The notes beneath the pieces were generated by a model. It was not told where the DNA came from. It was given only the letters and a program-made list of their open reading frames with translations, and did no database searches. A stretch of 64,000 bases of DNA from Isoetes taiwanensis (taxonomy: Eukaryota > Streptophyta > Lycopodiopsida > Isoetales > Isoetaceae): the NCBI GenBank assembly GCA_021234155.1, contig JAJEKV010000015.1:2326852-2390851 (forward strand), in the 5' to 3' direction. A program made the position numbers and the translations under genes. Shown here in pieces: positions 35,070 to 46,778 of the stretch (position 1 is its first letter; every line of letters begins with the position of its first letter).

Positions 35070-36000
35070 GAATGTGTCAATATCTTGATTTTGTTTTTGG
35101 AAATAAGAACATGATGATAAAATTCAATAGGACTAAGACCAGTGAATTGAATTGGGACGTCTCAAGAGATTGGTAATTATGGGAAGAGTAGCAGACCTAC
35201 ATTAAGAATAAAATATTTTGAGGCAATGCAACATTACATTCATCTGACCTATCTCATCTTCTTATGTGCTAGATTGGAAACTTAAACTACTTTGAGACCC
35301 ACCAAATTACACTAAAGGATTACCTGCAATTGCATCCCTTTCTTTTCCTTCCAAAAAATAACTGTGAATCAAACACAATTTATTAATATAAATAATACCA
35401 CCAGTAAACAGTTCTTGATAAATCATGTCTTTGAATTGGCAACTGAATTTATGTAGGTGCAACAAATTTAAATAGCTTGGTAATAGTGCTAGATAATTTC
35501 TTTATCAACTATCATTAGGAGATTGCAAGGCAATGGATAATCAATGTTCCAAGCTTTTCATTAAAAAGAACATAAAGTAACCTATGCATGCAATGTACAT
35601 TAATTGTCTTGAACGACGGTTAAGATTGTTACTCCAATTCACAATCATTCAAACTTTACTAGCCACACTTGATCCTTAAGCTAATTTTCAAAAAGAACCT
35701 CTTACTTTGATCCAAGCCTAGTGAGATGGGCTTTCATGGTGTGCATTTGAGACAAAATTGTGTGGCAACGAGTAGATGGCCAAAATGGTGGATACCAAAA
35801 AGGAATTTCGAAACTACTTCATTGCTGAGAATTCTAAACTAAGAAATGGTGGCGGAAACCATATTGCACATCCTATAGTATTTGAGCATACGCTGAAATC
35901 CTCGGTTCAAATATTGCATGCTCAAGGATGTCTTGCACACCATCAAATGTTAGATGTTAATAGTAGGTTCAACCCCACATGTCATTTTTATTCTTATTCG
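35070..36000. other. no supported gene
   Basis: AT-rich. An open frame from 35776 to 36108 runs into the tandem repeat and has no domain I recognise. Confidence 0.5.
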
Positions 36001-36746
36001 CACTCGTTGTGCCCAACACCCCATATGGCCGTCGGATTTGCCCATTCTATGACTCCCATATGGTCAGCGCGCGCCGGGTGCGAATACATTATCGTGTTGT
36101 ATTTGTAATCAAATACCCTATGATTTGTAATGGCTGCTAATTCTGTCAATACAAAGACTCGAACCTCCATAAAAGAAGAACAAAACCTTTTTGAAGAGTC
36201 CTCTAATCAACACCCCTAATACCTTTAAATACTTAGGAAAGGAGACTTTTCCTACCCTTTTTTTGTGATCCTACTCCTCTTGTATATCAATGGCATGGGA
36301 CTATTATCTATGCCATCATATTCATTTTCTTCCATGGAACCCCCAATCATTTTTATGCTCATTTGCCCTCATCGCGCCCAAGACCACATATGGCCATTGG
36401 ATTTGCCCATTCTATGGCTCCCATATGGCCAGCGCGCGCCCGGTGCGAATACACTTAGAAATGATTGGTCGCACTGTATTTATAATCAAATACCCTCTTA
36501 TTTGCAATGGCTGCTAATTCCACCAATACAGAGACTCGAACCTCCATAAAAGAAGAACAAAACTTTTTTGAAGAGTTCTCTAACCAATACCCCTAATACC
36601 TTTACATGCTTGAGAAGGGAGACATTTTTCTACAATTTTTTTGTAATCCTACTCCTCTTGTACATCAATGGCATAGGACTATTGTCTATCCCACTGCATT
36701 CATTTTCCCCCTTGAAACCCCCAATCATTTTTATGCTTATTCAAAC
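36001..36746 (-). repeat. tandem pair of a 365 bp repeat, possibly tRNA-derived (SINE-like)
   Basis: Two head-to-tail units (about 36001-36364 and 36365-36746) share CATATGGCC, GCGCGCGCC and GACTCGAACCTCC. On the minus strand GGTTCGAGTCTC matches a pol III B box and, about 50 bases upstream, TTGGTTAGAGAAC (unit 2) resembles a tRNA A box. No A-tail or flanking duplication was found. It could be a degenerate tRNA-derived SINE or chance. Confidence 0.4.
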
Positions 36747-37226
36747 ATGTAAGTGGGTAAAGAGGCCACCCCAATAAGCATTTAATTCTTTTATTAACAT
36801 TTCTTGACTAGTGAAACTAAAAAACCTTCAAGATACATGTACATGACTTTAAATTATATTGTTCTCCTTGTCATTATCCTTTTGCCAAAGAAGAAGAAAC
36901 ACCATAAACTTCTTGTAGGTAGGTTCCCATAAAAATTGTCGAGTAGTGGATTGTCACCTAAATTGTTGTAGGAGCATCTCAAAAACAAGATCTAAATTAT
37001 TGATTATTCGAAGCATGCATTGTTATTTGGAATTTTGTGTTTGGACTATTTATAAAAGACGATATGAGATTATAGATACACCCATGATTATAGACGCAAT
37101 GTAAGTACACTCAAGAAGCTTAATGATTATATACATAAAATACTACTATTCTAGACGTTCAGTAGTCAAGAAGAAGAGGCGATAGAATATACTAAATTTA
37201 TTAATAATGGTTAATATCTACCTCCT
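36747..37226. other. upstream region of the small cysteine-rich gene; nothing else seen
   Basis: AT-rich sequence without coding frames. A TATAAAAG word at 37050 is too far to serve the gene at 37265 directly. Confidence 0.5.
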
Positions 37227-37236
37227 CTTATAAAGC
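37227..37236 (+). promoter_or_regulatory. TATA box
   Basis: CTTATAAAGC lies about 35 bases before the ATG at 37265, implying a very short leader. Confidence 0.5.
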
Positions 37237-37264
37237 AGGGGGATCACTCTATCATAGATGAATC

Positions 37265-37519
37265 ATGGCAAAGAAAGTTCTTATCTTCCTACTCGTACTA
37301 GCTTTATTTACATGTGTCAAATCAGATACATGCATGGATATTCTTTATTCATGCCCTGAAGTGTTCTATTATGGTGCTCAACCTTCAGATCGTTGTTGTG
37401 CAGAAGGAAAGAAATTTGCAGTTAGTGACCTATGTAATTGCTTCAAACAGGTTCCTTATGGAATGCAAGCCAAGGCAATAAGTGCTGTTCGATCTTGCAA
37501 TATAACTGCTTCGTGCTAG
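37265..37519 (+). CDS. secreted eight-cysteine protein, lipid-transfer-like
   Basis: 84 residues. Residues 1-20 form a signal peptide (Lys-Lys then a Leu/Val-rich core ending in a small residue). The mature part has eight cysteines spaced C-x6-C-x13-CC-x11-C-x1-C-x18-C-x5-C. This is the 8CM pattern (C, C, CC, CxC, C, C) of non-specific lipid-transfer and related AAI-fold proteins: four disulfides, a hydrophobic cavity, apoplastic location. It ends at the last cysteine. Close in plan to the gene at 39869, so the two are diverged paralogues on the same strand. AT-rich coding. It appears intact. The ligand and tissue are unknown. Confidence 0.8.
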   Translation: MAKKVLIFLLVLALFTCVKSDTCMDILYSCPEVFYYGAQPSDRCCAEGKKFAVSDLCNCFKQVPYGMQAKAISAVRSCNITASC

Positions 37520-39830
37520 TAAGCTCCTTTTATATATATAAAGTGATGATGTTTGTATACTTAATATGGTACTATGTCATTATATTAAATGACTATATTT
37601 GTAACTAAATTATAAGACTATATGTATCTTCAATGAGCAATAATATCATATATGGTCAATGATCAGTCACGTGGGTTGTTTAAGATTTTGATGATTAGAT
37701 CACTCTGAGTCGATATAAAGATGTTGATGTCATTGCATGGTTTAAAGTGGTATAATGTTTTATGTTGGAGTGGGCGTATGAATGTTAGTAGAAGTCTTTT
37801 GGGAATTGTGCATTCGCAGAAGGAAGAGAAATTTATTTTGTTTATCAGATTTAAGTTTATCTATAAGTTACAACTTAAATCATGCATATATCATAGTTTG
37901 CTCTAACATGAAGCATCAATTATTCTCTTCTTTCTTGGACAAGCTCTGGGATGCCAGTATCATGGAAAAGATCAAGACATACGCGGACCAAATTAGCCCT
38001 ACTCTCGTCAACCACAAGCATATCTATTGGCACACCTGATTATGAAAAGTTGTTGAGGTATTGCAGCTATTCGCACATGCGCACACCACCTCAAATTTGA
38101 GACAGGCAAAATATGCAAGTGTAAGAATTATAGAAGGTAAATAACATACACAATAGATTTGTCCATCATTTGCAAGTATCTGAGAAAAATATGCGGCTTT
38201 CTTGGCTTCTACAAACGTTTGAAGTAGCTGCACTGGTTATATACTAGAGGTGTTAGAGAAATATATTTCTTGAATAAAGGCGCCAAGGTAGGCAGTTTGA
38301 TGTGTGCATATTGTTCAGTGAGCTCATTACAATTAAGGTATTTTCCTCGAAACCCTTTGGGGCGAGCATATTTTAATTCTAACTAGTAGTATGCTTATCG
38401 TGATCCATTGTATTGGTAGACCTTTGATCTCTGTGGACATTAAAGATTACTATTCAACTCAGTTCTCATACTTCTCTAATAGATGCTTAAAACTCATGCA
38501 CTTTTAAGAACTCTTATAAAACTTGCAATTCACTTATGTTGGAAGTCCTAGAGAGGTATTAATATTGTGTTGTCACCTTAAGTGATCATGAAGTACATGT
38601 ACAAAGAATATTTTAAATTCTTCTCTAGATATACATGTGAAATTAGGCCTCAAATTATGAAATAACCCAACATGCGCCTCATTCCTTAGCTTTTCATGTG
38701 GCCATCATGACCTATGGGCAGTTTGAGATCTTTTTGTTTATCTTCACAAGGGTCCTCCAATGATGAAATGACTCTCATCTATCAAATTGCAATTAACGCA
38801 ACATCAACAACCTCATTACTTTCTTTCTTTCCTCATAACTTTTGACTCAATAATTAGAATGCTATAGCGTTGGATTCTTTAGATACGCAAAGAAAAGATC
38901 TTTCCAATCATAGATGATCATGATATGTTTGAACATAATTTGCATGTATTGACCTAAAAAAAAGGTGGTTTTTTTCTTTCTTTTGTATTCTTTTAATACC
39001 TACACTCCAAAGAATAGAATAGAATAGAATAGAATAGAATAGGATAGAATAGGATTATCACTAAAAAGATCTAGAGAAGACAAATATATTGCAAGGATTA
39101 GTTTATGAATCCTATTCCTTAATTAGAAGTTATAAGGGAAAATTGAAATAGTGGAGGTTCCATCGTTGCAAAATGTGCGACCGATTTCCTTGAATTAACA
39201 ATCTGGTACTTGCAGATCCGACACAACAAGGACGATGGGCAAAGGAGGACAATCGCCAGACATAGCTACAGATCCAAAATTGAACATGTGGATGGATTTG
39301 GCATGCAAGAATGATGGTTCTGGGGTAGCGTGAATGCTGCACCCATCTCAAGGCCTATACATAGGTATTGATAGACATAGGTATGCATAGGCCTATACAG
39401 CCTAGGGGAGGGGGGCTGTATAATGCACTCTACCCAATGGGACTCCAATATAGTAGCAGGGAAACGGTTTAGGCCATGTCTAAAAACTTGCGGTGGAAAA
39501 TCTGTTGTGGCTTAAATGCTGAGGTGGACCAACCAAATTTGTGAAGACTGTGGAAAAAGGCCTAAAACAGGCATCGAATACTGTCACGAAATCTGGCATT
39601 TCTGATTTAAGCAAAGAGAATCAAATCGGGCGAATTCTGTGAAGAATGCTGGCATTTCTGGTTTTAGAAAAGAGAATCAAATCCGGCGAAGCAAAAGGAT
39701 CACATGGAAAAGCGAACGGCAAAGGGACAAGCAGAAGGGACAGAGGGATAGGGCCAAAAGGGGAGCAAGCATGGGAAAATCGAGGAGCAAAAATGGGCCC
39801 AACGAGGAATCTGAGAGGCCCGGACAAGGG
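37520..39830. other. no gene seen
   Basis: AT-rich interval between the two cysteine-rich genes. CCTCGAAACCC at 38347 resembles the conserved stem-loop of the split-repeat family but is isolated. The only defined repeat is the microsatellite at 39013. Confidence 0.55.
39013..39056. repeat. GAATA pentanucleotide microsatellite
   Basis: About nine AATAG units, some with GG variants. A shorter run occurs at 43133-43145. Confidence 0.9.
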
Positions 39831-39833
39831 CAC

Positions 39834-39840
39834 TATAAAA
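39834..39840 (+). promoter_or_regulatory. TATA box
   Basis: TATAAAA, about 29 bases before the ATG at 39869; the same compact arrangement as the paralogue. Confidence 0.55.
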
Positions 39841-39868
39841 ACAGCCCCAAAACCAAGGCCTTGCAGCA

Positions 39869-40156
39869 ATGGAGAACTCGACCAGATGGGTGGTATTCGG
39901 TCTGTATGCTGCTGCATTGTGCTGGGCTGTTTGCGACGCCCGATATCAGCCTGCCCCCTCTTGCTTGGATGTCATGAATTCCTGTGAGGCCTCCATGCTT
40001 TCTTCCTCCGCCTCGCCCTCCGCGGCGTGCTGCGCCTCCGCCGCTGCTTTGTCCCCCCCTCAGCTTTGCTCTTGTGCTTCAATGCTTCCTCCTCAGTACC
40101 TCCACCTTGCCATATCTGCTGCCAAGAGCTGCCATATCTCTGTTCCTTCTTGCTGA
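39869..40156 (+). CDS. secreted eight-cysteine protein, lipid-transfer-like (paralogue)
   Basis: 95 residues. N-terminal signal segment (WVVFGLYAAALCWAV) with cleavage likely near residue 23-25. Mature cysteines: C32-x6-C-x14-CC-x11-C-x1-C-x18-C-x6-C, nearly identical spacing to the 37265 product, with shared local words (C-L/M-D-V/I ... SC, LC-S/N-C, AISA ... SC-x-I). Ala/Ser-rich and GC-rich, unlike the AT-rich neighbour. Probably another non-specific lipid-transfer-like (8CM) protein of the apoplast. Looks intact. The sequence after its stop is duplicated at 43027. Confidence 0.8.
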   Translation: MENSTRWVVFGLYAAALCWAVCDARYQPAPSCLDVMNSCEASMLSSSASPSAACCASAAALSPPQLCSCASMLPPQYLHLAISAAKSCHISVPSC

Positions 40157-40211
40157 TATATTTTTTCACCATGTTGTCATCACTTGCCTTTTTTCTTTAT
40201 AAGATGGATCT

Positions 40212-41345
40212 TTGTTCCACCATATATAAGTTCAATTTTTAATTCTTGCTTTGTGCATTTCACATACATTCTCCAATTTCACATTCTATCTTCGGTCTAT
40301 GTATGTGAATTGTTATTTTTGAAATGAATAGAATAGATTTTTTATGGTCTACAGAGATTTTTAGAAGTATTTTATCATGACTAAGGGAAGCATGTGTCCC
40401 TTGGACATGGATGAATTGTCTTTTGTCTTCATGCAAAGTATTACCATGCTATATTCCATGCCTATGACTAGGGAAGCATGTGTCCCTTGGAGATGGATGA
40501 ATTGTCTTTTGTTTTTATGCATTTTAGAATTAATATCGTGATATATTCCGTGACTAAGAGAAGCACGTGTCCCTTGGACATGGAATGCTGTACAATATAG
40601 TAAAGATTCATCTCCACATTTCCCAACGCACAACCTTAATATTGTTTATGCAAATAATTTGCCTTGAAACATAACTTAACACAATAGCCTAGAAACAATC
40701 TAGTTTGGGCAAGATGTCATCCTTTTCAAGAATGCAAATATCCCTTCATGAGGATGTTTTAAACCAATTGATATATAAGGTAGACTACATAATCCAAAAG
40801 TCAATCAATATTCTACAAGCCAAGGTCAAGTATATATTAGAAAACATTTGGATGCATGATGTTTTTTCCTTAAATAGCTTATGAGCTAGAGCATTTTTTT
40901 TGCTTTAATATCAAACCATATGTTTCAGATATCAAACCATATGCCAATGCTTCTCCATTCCTTAAGGATCTCTTGCGAGCCGTGAGCAGGTTCACCCATT
41001 GTTTGATATCGATGTCTCAGCTGCATCCAATTGACTTCGCTGCTCTGGTAGCTTCGTTTAGCACCAAATGCATTACCTTCCTTGTTGGCATCTTATGTTG
41101 ATCCTTGGATTCAACGTAGGTGGACACATCATGGGATTTATTCTGTAGCAAACTATATTGGAATGGTCAACTAGCATGGCAGTTGTTCTTTGATCGATTT
41201 CGACTCAAGGAGCAGGATTATTTGATTTGTCTCTCTGTGGTTAACCATCTCTCGCTCCACCCCTCGCAAAGGACGGATATAGCAATGTAACCCGAAGATT
41301 GATTTTTCTAACTTCTTCAAGTTTTGTTACGAGCTTCTGGAAATT
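40212..41345 (+). repeat. 1.13 kb segmental duplication, copy A
   Basis: Begins 56 bases past the stop codon of the 39869 gene (CCATATATAAGTTCAATTTT) and matches 43027-44155 throughout. It contains a three-fold 85-95 bp tandem repeat (40385-40585, unit with CATGTGTCCCTTGGA) and, at its right end, the C-terminal part of a LINE reverse transcriptase in broken frames (40940-41400). Confidence 0.85.
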
Positions 41346-41485
41346 CAGGATGAGCCATCTTCTTGGGACCGATGGGTTCTATAGGTTTAAACTTACATCC
41401 TTCAAAAAAAAAAAAAAAAAAAAGATCCTCCTTGTGGTGTTGCTTGATGAATAAATAACTTACATCCTTCAAAAAAAAAAAAGCT
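41345..41485 (+). mobile_element. two nested LINE 3' ends with poly(A)
   Basis: The first LINE relic ends ACTTACATCCTTC plus 20 A at 41423. A second, very short insert (41439-41485: TTGATGAATAAATAACTTAC, ATCCTTC, poly(A)) is flanked by CCTCCTTGTGGT at 41427-41438 and 41486-41497, a perfect 12 bp target duplication. Confidence 0.75.
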
Positions 41486-41599
41486 CCTCCTTGTGGTAAG
41501 GTTTTTTAAGCTGGGGTGATTAAATTGAATTGATGTAGTTTATTTAGGTTATCGAAAGGAGTCTCATCCCAAATAGTGACTTGAGACACATTTCTAACA

Positions 41600-42790
41600 T
41601 GTAAGCATTTAACCGCAAAGAACACAAAAACCGGCCATAGGCTTCTCATTCATCTCAGTAGATTTTTTACAATGGTGGATAGTGGGTAGCCGCACACATG
41701 CAAACTACCCATGAAGAAAAATAAAGGGAATGTCCAATTATACAATTTGGACCCCAGAAAATACAATGCTAATAGATGTTTGATTTGTGTACCTGCCGAA
41801 AGCTTATCACCGGGATTAAAAAACCCTGCCCTTTCGGGTTTTCGAGGAAAAACCCTAGTGATAACCCTTCGGCAAGGGGCTTGGACAAACGTAAGGCTGA
41901 AAAATCGCTCCCAAAAAAGCCACGAATGGAGAAGTCGAAGCTGCTGCCGCTTGCCAACCTGTACCTGCACATCATTAACACTAGAATAAATGTGAAAAAA
42001 CAAATCTCCCACAGTGGAGGGGCTGATCACGTGTGCCACGCGATAACAAAAGAAAAACCTCTTTAAATAGAGGGGCAAGTCACGCGTGTCAGGCGACAAA
42101 TATATTAAGGGGAGGGGGGGGAGGGTGGGTGTCAAAGAATAGAGAATAAGGTACTGCTGAGAGAGAAGATAAAGCACTGACAAGACGTTGATGAAGAACC
42201 TCGCCTAATATACCGATCTCCCAATTAGAGAATGCATGCATGCGAGACATGCATGCTCGCCCCCTCTAGAATCTCGATCCGAGGGCTCGGATCAATGGGA
42301 TTCTAGAATGGGGCTCGCATGAAAATGACAAAAACCTTCCGAAGAGAACTTCCTTATCAAAATGGATCGAGGGCGAAGGTCAAGGGATTATGGCCAAAGA
42401 AAAGGCAAGGCCGAGAAAGGACATGCCACAGCATGAAAGAAATCCCAAATTGGTCAATCCAGACAGGGAAAAACCCCTCCCCTGCATGGTGTCAAGGAAT
42501 AGAGAATAAGGTACTGCTGAGAGAGAAGACGAACCCAAACAATACATAAGGGCGGGTAAGGCGGGAAGCAATGGACAAGGAAAGAGATGCTGTTGTGAGA
42601 AGACGCTGATAACTAGTCATAAGAATGATGGGCACATAATACCTACTCGTCCCGTCCCAGAATAACGATCCGAGGGCTTGGATCGATGCCATTCTGGGAA
42701 GGGGCTTACAAAGAACACAACAACCGGCCGACCACCTGAAAACTTCCTTATCTACAAGCCCAGCCGACGGGAAACATCTAAAGTTCGAGC
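41600..42790 (-). mobile_element. split-repeat (PAT/Ngaro/DIRS-like) elements, minus-strand cluster
   Basis: Read on the minus strand: a B-A junction at 42770-42560 (GGCCGGTTGTTGTGTTC, AGAAT, hairpin 42657-42698, ATCAGCGTCTTCTCACA), a second B-A junction at 42370-42120 (GATAAGGAAGTTCTC, AGAAT, hairpin 42266-42306, GGTATATTAGGCGAGG), then the conserved stem-loop 41803-41865 and a B-like end near 41630. GCAGTACCTTATTCTCTATT occurs in both A units. It is the same family as 5214-13156, with nearly all internal sequence missing. Confidence 0.55.
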
Positions 42791-43026
42791 AACGTCACGA
42801 ACCACATAGCGAGAGGGAGAGCATGAGGACCGCCATCTGTTGTGAACACGAACATCAACACATCCTCGGGCAGTTAGTGCAAACGGAAGAGGAGCCTTGC
42901 CAAGTTAACGAATTTAGCGTGAACAAGCTAGAAAGATGGGGAATGCAAAAGCATAATGAGTTATCAATGGGCATGAAATGGATTTCCTGAGAAAATGAGA
43001 ACTAGAAAATGAGTCCAGAAAAGACA

Positions 43027-44155
43027 TACCATATATAAGTTCAATTTTTAATTCTTGCTTTGTGCATTTCACATATATTCTCCAATTTCATATTCTATCT
43101 TCGGTCTATGTATGTGAATTGTCATTTTTAGAATAGAATAGAATAGATTTTTTATCGTCTACGGAGATTTTTAGTAGTATTTTACTATGACTAAGCGAAG
43201 CATGTGTCCCTTGGACATGGATGAATTGTCTTTTGTCTTCATGCATTTTAGAAGTATTACCATGCTATATTCCATGACTATGACTGGGGAAGCATATGTC
43301 CCTTGGAGATGGATGAATTGTGTCTGCTTTTTATGCATTTTAGAAGTATCTGATAGAATACCGTGATATATTCCGTGACAGAGAGAAGCATGTGTCCCTT
43401 GGACATGGAATGTTGTACAATATAGTAAAGGTTCATCCCTACTTTCCCAACGCACAACCTTAATATTGTTTATGCAAATCATTTGCCTTGAAACATAACT
43501 TAACACAATAGCCTAGTCAAACAATCTAGTTTGGGCAAGATGTCATCCTTTTCAAGAATGCAAATATCCCTTCATGAGGATGTTTTAAACCAATTGATCT
43601 ATAAGATAGAGTACATAATTGAAAAGTCAATCAATATGCTACAAGCCAAGGTCAAGTGTATATTAGAAAACATTTGGATGCATTAAAATATATAAATGTT
43701 TTTTCCTTAAATAGCTTATGAGCTAGAGCATTTTTTTGGCTTCAGTATCAAACCATATCAAACCATATGTTTCAAATATCAAACCATATGCCAATGCTTC
43801 TCAATTCCTAAAGGGTCTCTTGCGATGGGAGCAGGTTCATCCATTGTTTGATATCGATGTCTCAACTGCATCCAATTTACTTCGCTGCTTTGGTGGCTTC
43901 CTTTAGCACCAAATGCATTACCTTCCTTGTTGGCATCTTATGTTGATCCTTGGATTCAATGTCGGTGGGCACATCATGGGGTTTATTCTGTAGCAAACTA
44001 TATTGGAATGGTCAATTAGCATGGCAGTTGTTCCTTGATCGATTTCGACTCAAGGAGCAGGATCGTTTGATCTGGCTCTATGTGGCTAACCATCTCTCGC
44101 TCGACCCCTCGGAAGGCAGAGGACAGATATAGCAATGTAACCCGAAGATTGATTC
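43027..44155 (+). repeat. 1.13 kb segmental duplication, copy B
   Basis: Matches 40212-41345. Its right end (LINE relic: WNGQLAWQLFLDRFRLKEQD, 44000-44060) breaks off at TAACTTC 44165. The homologous continuation (CTACGATCTTCTGGAAATTC) is found at 60196, so about 16 kb of nested elements were inserted here. Confidence 0.8.
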
Positions 44156-44159
44156 TTCT

Positions 44160-44793
44160 AACTTCGTGTAGTGACCGTCGTGCACAGAATCGGTCGTAAC
44201 TTTCTTCTCGGGTGTCAGAATTTGATGATCTTTGGTGCTTTGGAAAGCTGATTTCGAGGGCTTTCCAATGATGTGTTTGCATCAGGCAATTATTTGCTGC
44301 TAGGCCGGCCGGATTTGCTGTTTTAAATCTCGGCCATTATGGCGATGCAAGCTTCGTCTTCCAAAGTGGCTCTGCAATCTTCAATTTCCTCGCTGCCAGT
44401 GCCAGGTGAGTCTTTAGCGATGCACAATAATCCTTTGGCTCATCCTCAGGGTCCTGTGTATGAAGGAGGGAAATCTAGATTCTCTACAGACGATTTCCCT
44501 CAGTTGCCTCCACGAGGTCATGTTTCTGGTATTTCTGCACCTGTTGTTTCTACTGTGGGTCAGATTGCATCTTCTGATAATGCTTCCATTCCCCCTGTTC
44601 CTCCACGTTCAGCCTCTCTTCTTGCCTTACCTTGGAGAGCAGTTGCCACTGCCAACAGAAACACGCGAGAGCGATTTAGTAAGTGGATTAAGAAAGACAT
44701 GCCTTCAGCAATTTCTTCTGCTCGAGTCTCTGCTGCTATTGATATGATGGTTCAGAATAATAGGAAGGATATTGGTAGTTTGCTTATCCTTCC
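44160..44793 (+). pseudogene. LINE 5' end and start of ORF1
   Basis: About 170 bases of leader, then ATG at 44339 and a Ser/Pro-rich frame (FPQLPPRGHVSG, PWRAVATANRNTRERFSKW). This style fits the N-terminus of a plant LINE ORF1 (nucleic-acid-binding coat). It is cut at about 44793, where LTR sequence starts. The matching endonuclease/RT part of a LINE resumes at 56503. Confidence 0.5.
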
Positions 44794-45253
44794 GAAGATG
44801 GTCCGTTTGCAATGCAAGATGCAACCTCATCCATCATGACTTTACAAGAATATCTCCAATAACCTTACAGGTTGATCCAATACGAGATATCATAGAATCC
44901 TCATGCATCTTACTTCCAAGAATAACCACAGAACAATGCAACACAATAGAATGAGGTTCATCAAGATATTTCATAACCAACTGACAACATCTCATTGCAC
45001 ATCTCAAAGCAAGAACATGAACTCCCTTAACATATAAGCAACCATAACTTTCATGTAATATCTTAATCAAACTAATGTCCAGAGATAATGACATTCATTC
45101 TACCTCATCATGACGTCTAATACCACGAGACGGTCCTTACCATATCCATAGCAAAAGAGATCACAACACCCATGCGCCATCTATTCTAGCATAGAGAATC
45201 CACATGCTACTCTAACAAAATACTGGCGGTATACCTTCTATGGTATGGTTATC

Positions 45254-45575
45254 GGGTGAAAGCATGCTAGGGTGTACCATTTAAAGTACTTTTTAGGTAG
45301 TGCGAAACTACCCAGAAAAGTACCCAGCACTGGGTAGTGGGAACTTGCATAAATCCCACAATAAACAATAAGTTTGAGAGTTAATTAATTTATTTTAGTC
45401 TCTAATAGTATTGTTATTCTCTAGTACTATAGATTGACATGTTGTTGACCTTCAATTCAAAAATTTTCGATCGATTTTAATGGAAAGAAAAACCAGAAAG
45501 TACCAGTTTTAAAAGTACCTAGTGTAGGTACTTTTGAGGGTTCCAAAAGTGGTACACCGTAGCATGCTTTTACCC
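45254..45575. mobile_element. 322 bp MITE
   Basis: Present in the left LTR and absent from the right one, which gives exact borders. Ends: GGGTGAAAGCATGCTAGG and, inverted, GGGTAAAAGCATGCTACG, continuing GGTGTACCA. Target duplication TATC (45250-45253, 45576-45579). No ORF. The superfamily is unassigned because of the 4 bp duplication. Confidence 0.75.
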
Positions 45576-46137
45576 TATCAAGCTAGCCTCTATTCTCAAA
45601 GCTTCCGTGAACTAGGCAATATACAATGGTACAACCCTGGAGCAAAGAATTCTATGATCCCACCCTATAATAAGATATCTTAAAAAGGTTCGTAAGAGTC
45701 TTCATACTCAATTCATATACTAGCTATCTAGGCGCACAAATAAACACATGCCACAATGGCCAGCATACAGGTCAAGACAGATAGGTTATCAACAATGCCA
45801 TGGAGATACATACACAACAAGCCCTCCCACCAATAAAAGGCATGGCACAATAGTTTTGGGCTGCCCCCTAAGTAAAACCTAAAGCTATGTTCAATAACTT
45901 AGAATATATCAACATATCCCACTTATGGTTCATTCTACTAGTTAACTTGTTTACCACGGAACATAAACATGCTTCCGACTAAGCTCATAAGGTCCTATGG
46001 CTCCACTACGGCCAGAAGCTCTCATGCCATAACACATTTGAAAGGGAGGGATCGGCATAACATGGTCTACCATATTCCACTTTAATAGTTCCTTATACTA
46101 GATTCTATGGCTTAATGTCCGAACAAGTATGGGTCAC

Positions 46138-46778
46138 TGTTGACCGGGTTTTTGGCACCCGGTCAACATAAAAAAAGAGAAAAGAAAGAGAACCATTGGA
46201 AGGGGAGGTGAAGATCAAGGGTCCAGATTCATTTGTGCTTATTGTTAGAATCCAAGGGCCCATATTAAGTTGTGTTAGTTGTTAAACAAAAAGACAAATT
46301 TGGTTATGGAGAAGAAGAAGACAAAAAAACAAAGGATTGATGAGGTGTAAAAAAGGAGTGCCAAGATCATGCCAAGTGGATGGCCAAGATTTATCAAAAA
46401 AGTTATAAATATCTTGAGGGGACTTGTTCTCCTCCTCTTGGGCTCTAGAATCTCACATGGAGCAAGGGTAGTGGCAGCCCTGGGAAGATGGTGTCAGAGA
46501 CCTCTTCCCCCATGCAAGATATCTTGAAGCATTGTTTTATATTACCTTCTTGAATAAAGTGGTGCACCCTCTTTTTATCTTCCACATCTTTTCCATTTTT
46601 CCATATTTCTACATTTTCTTCCACATTTCCTTTATCAAATTTTCATTACCAGATTTTCGTCCTTTTTTTCCTTCAAAAAATTTTCTTGGTTCTTGTTCTT
46701 TTGCCCTGCAGCAGCACTATTTGATCCCATGTTTGCCTTTGAAGGTCGATGATGAGGATGTGGGGAAATCCGTCATCA
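46138..46778 (+). repeat. 5' LTR of the nested element
   Basis: 641 bp, TG...CA ends; the first 30 bases form a hairpin (TGACCGGG ... CCCGGTCA). Confidence 0.85.
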
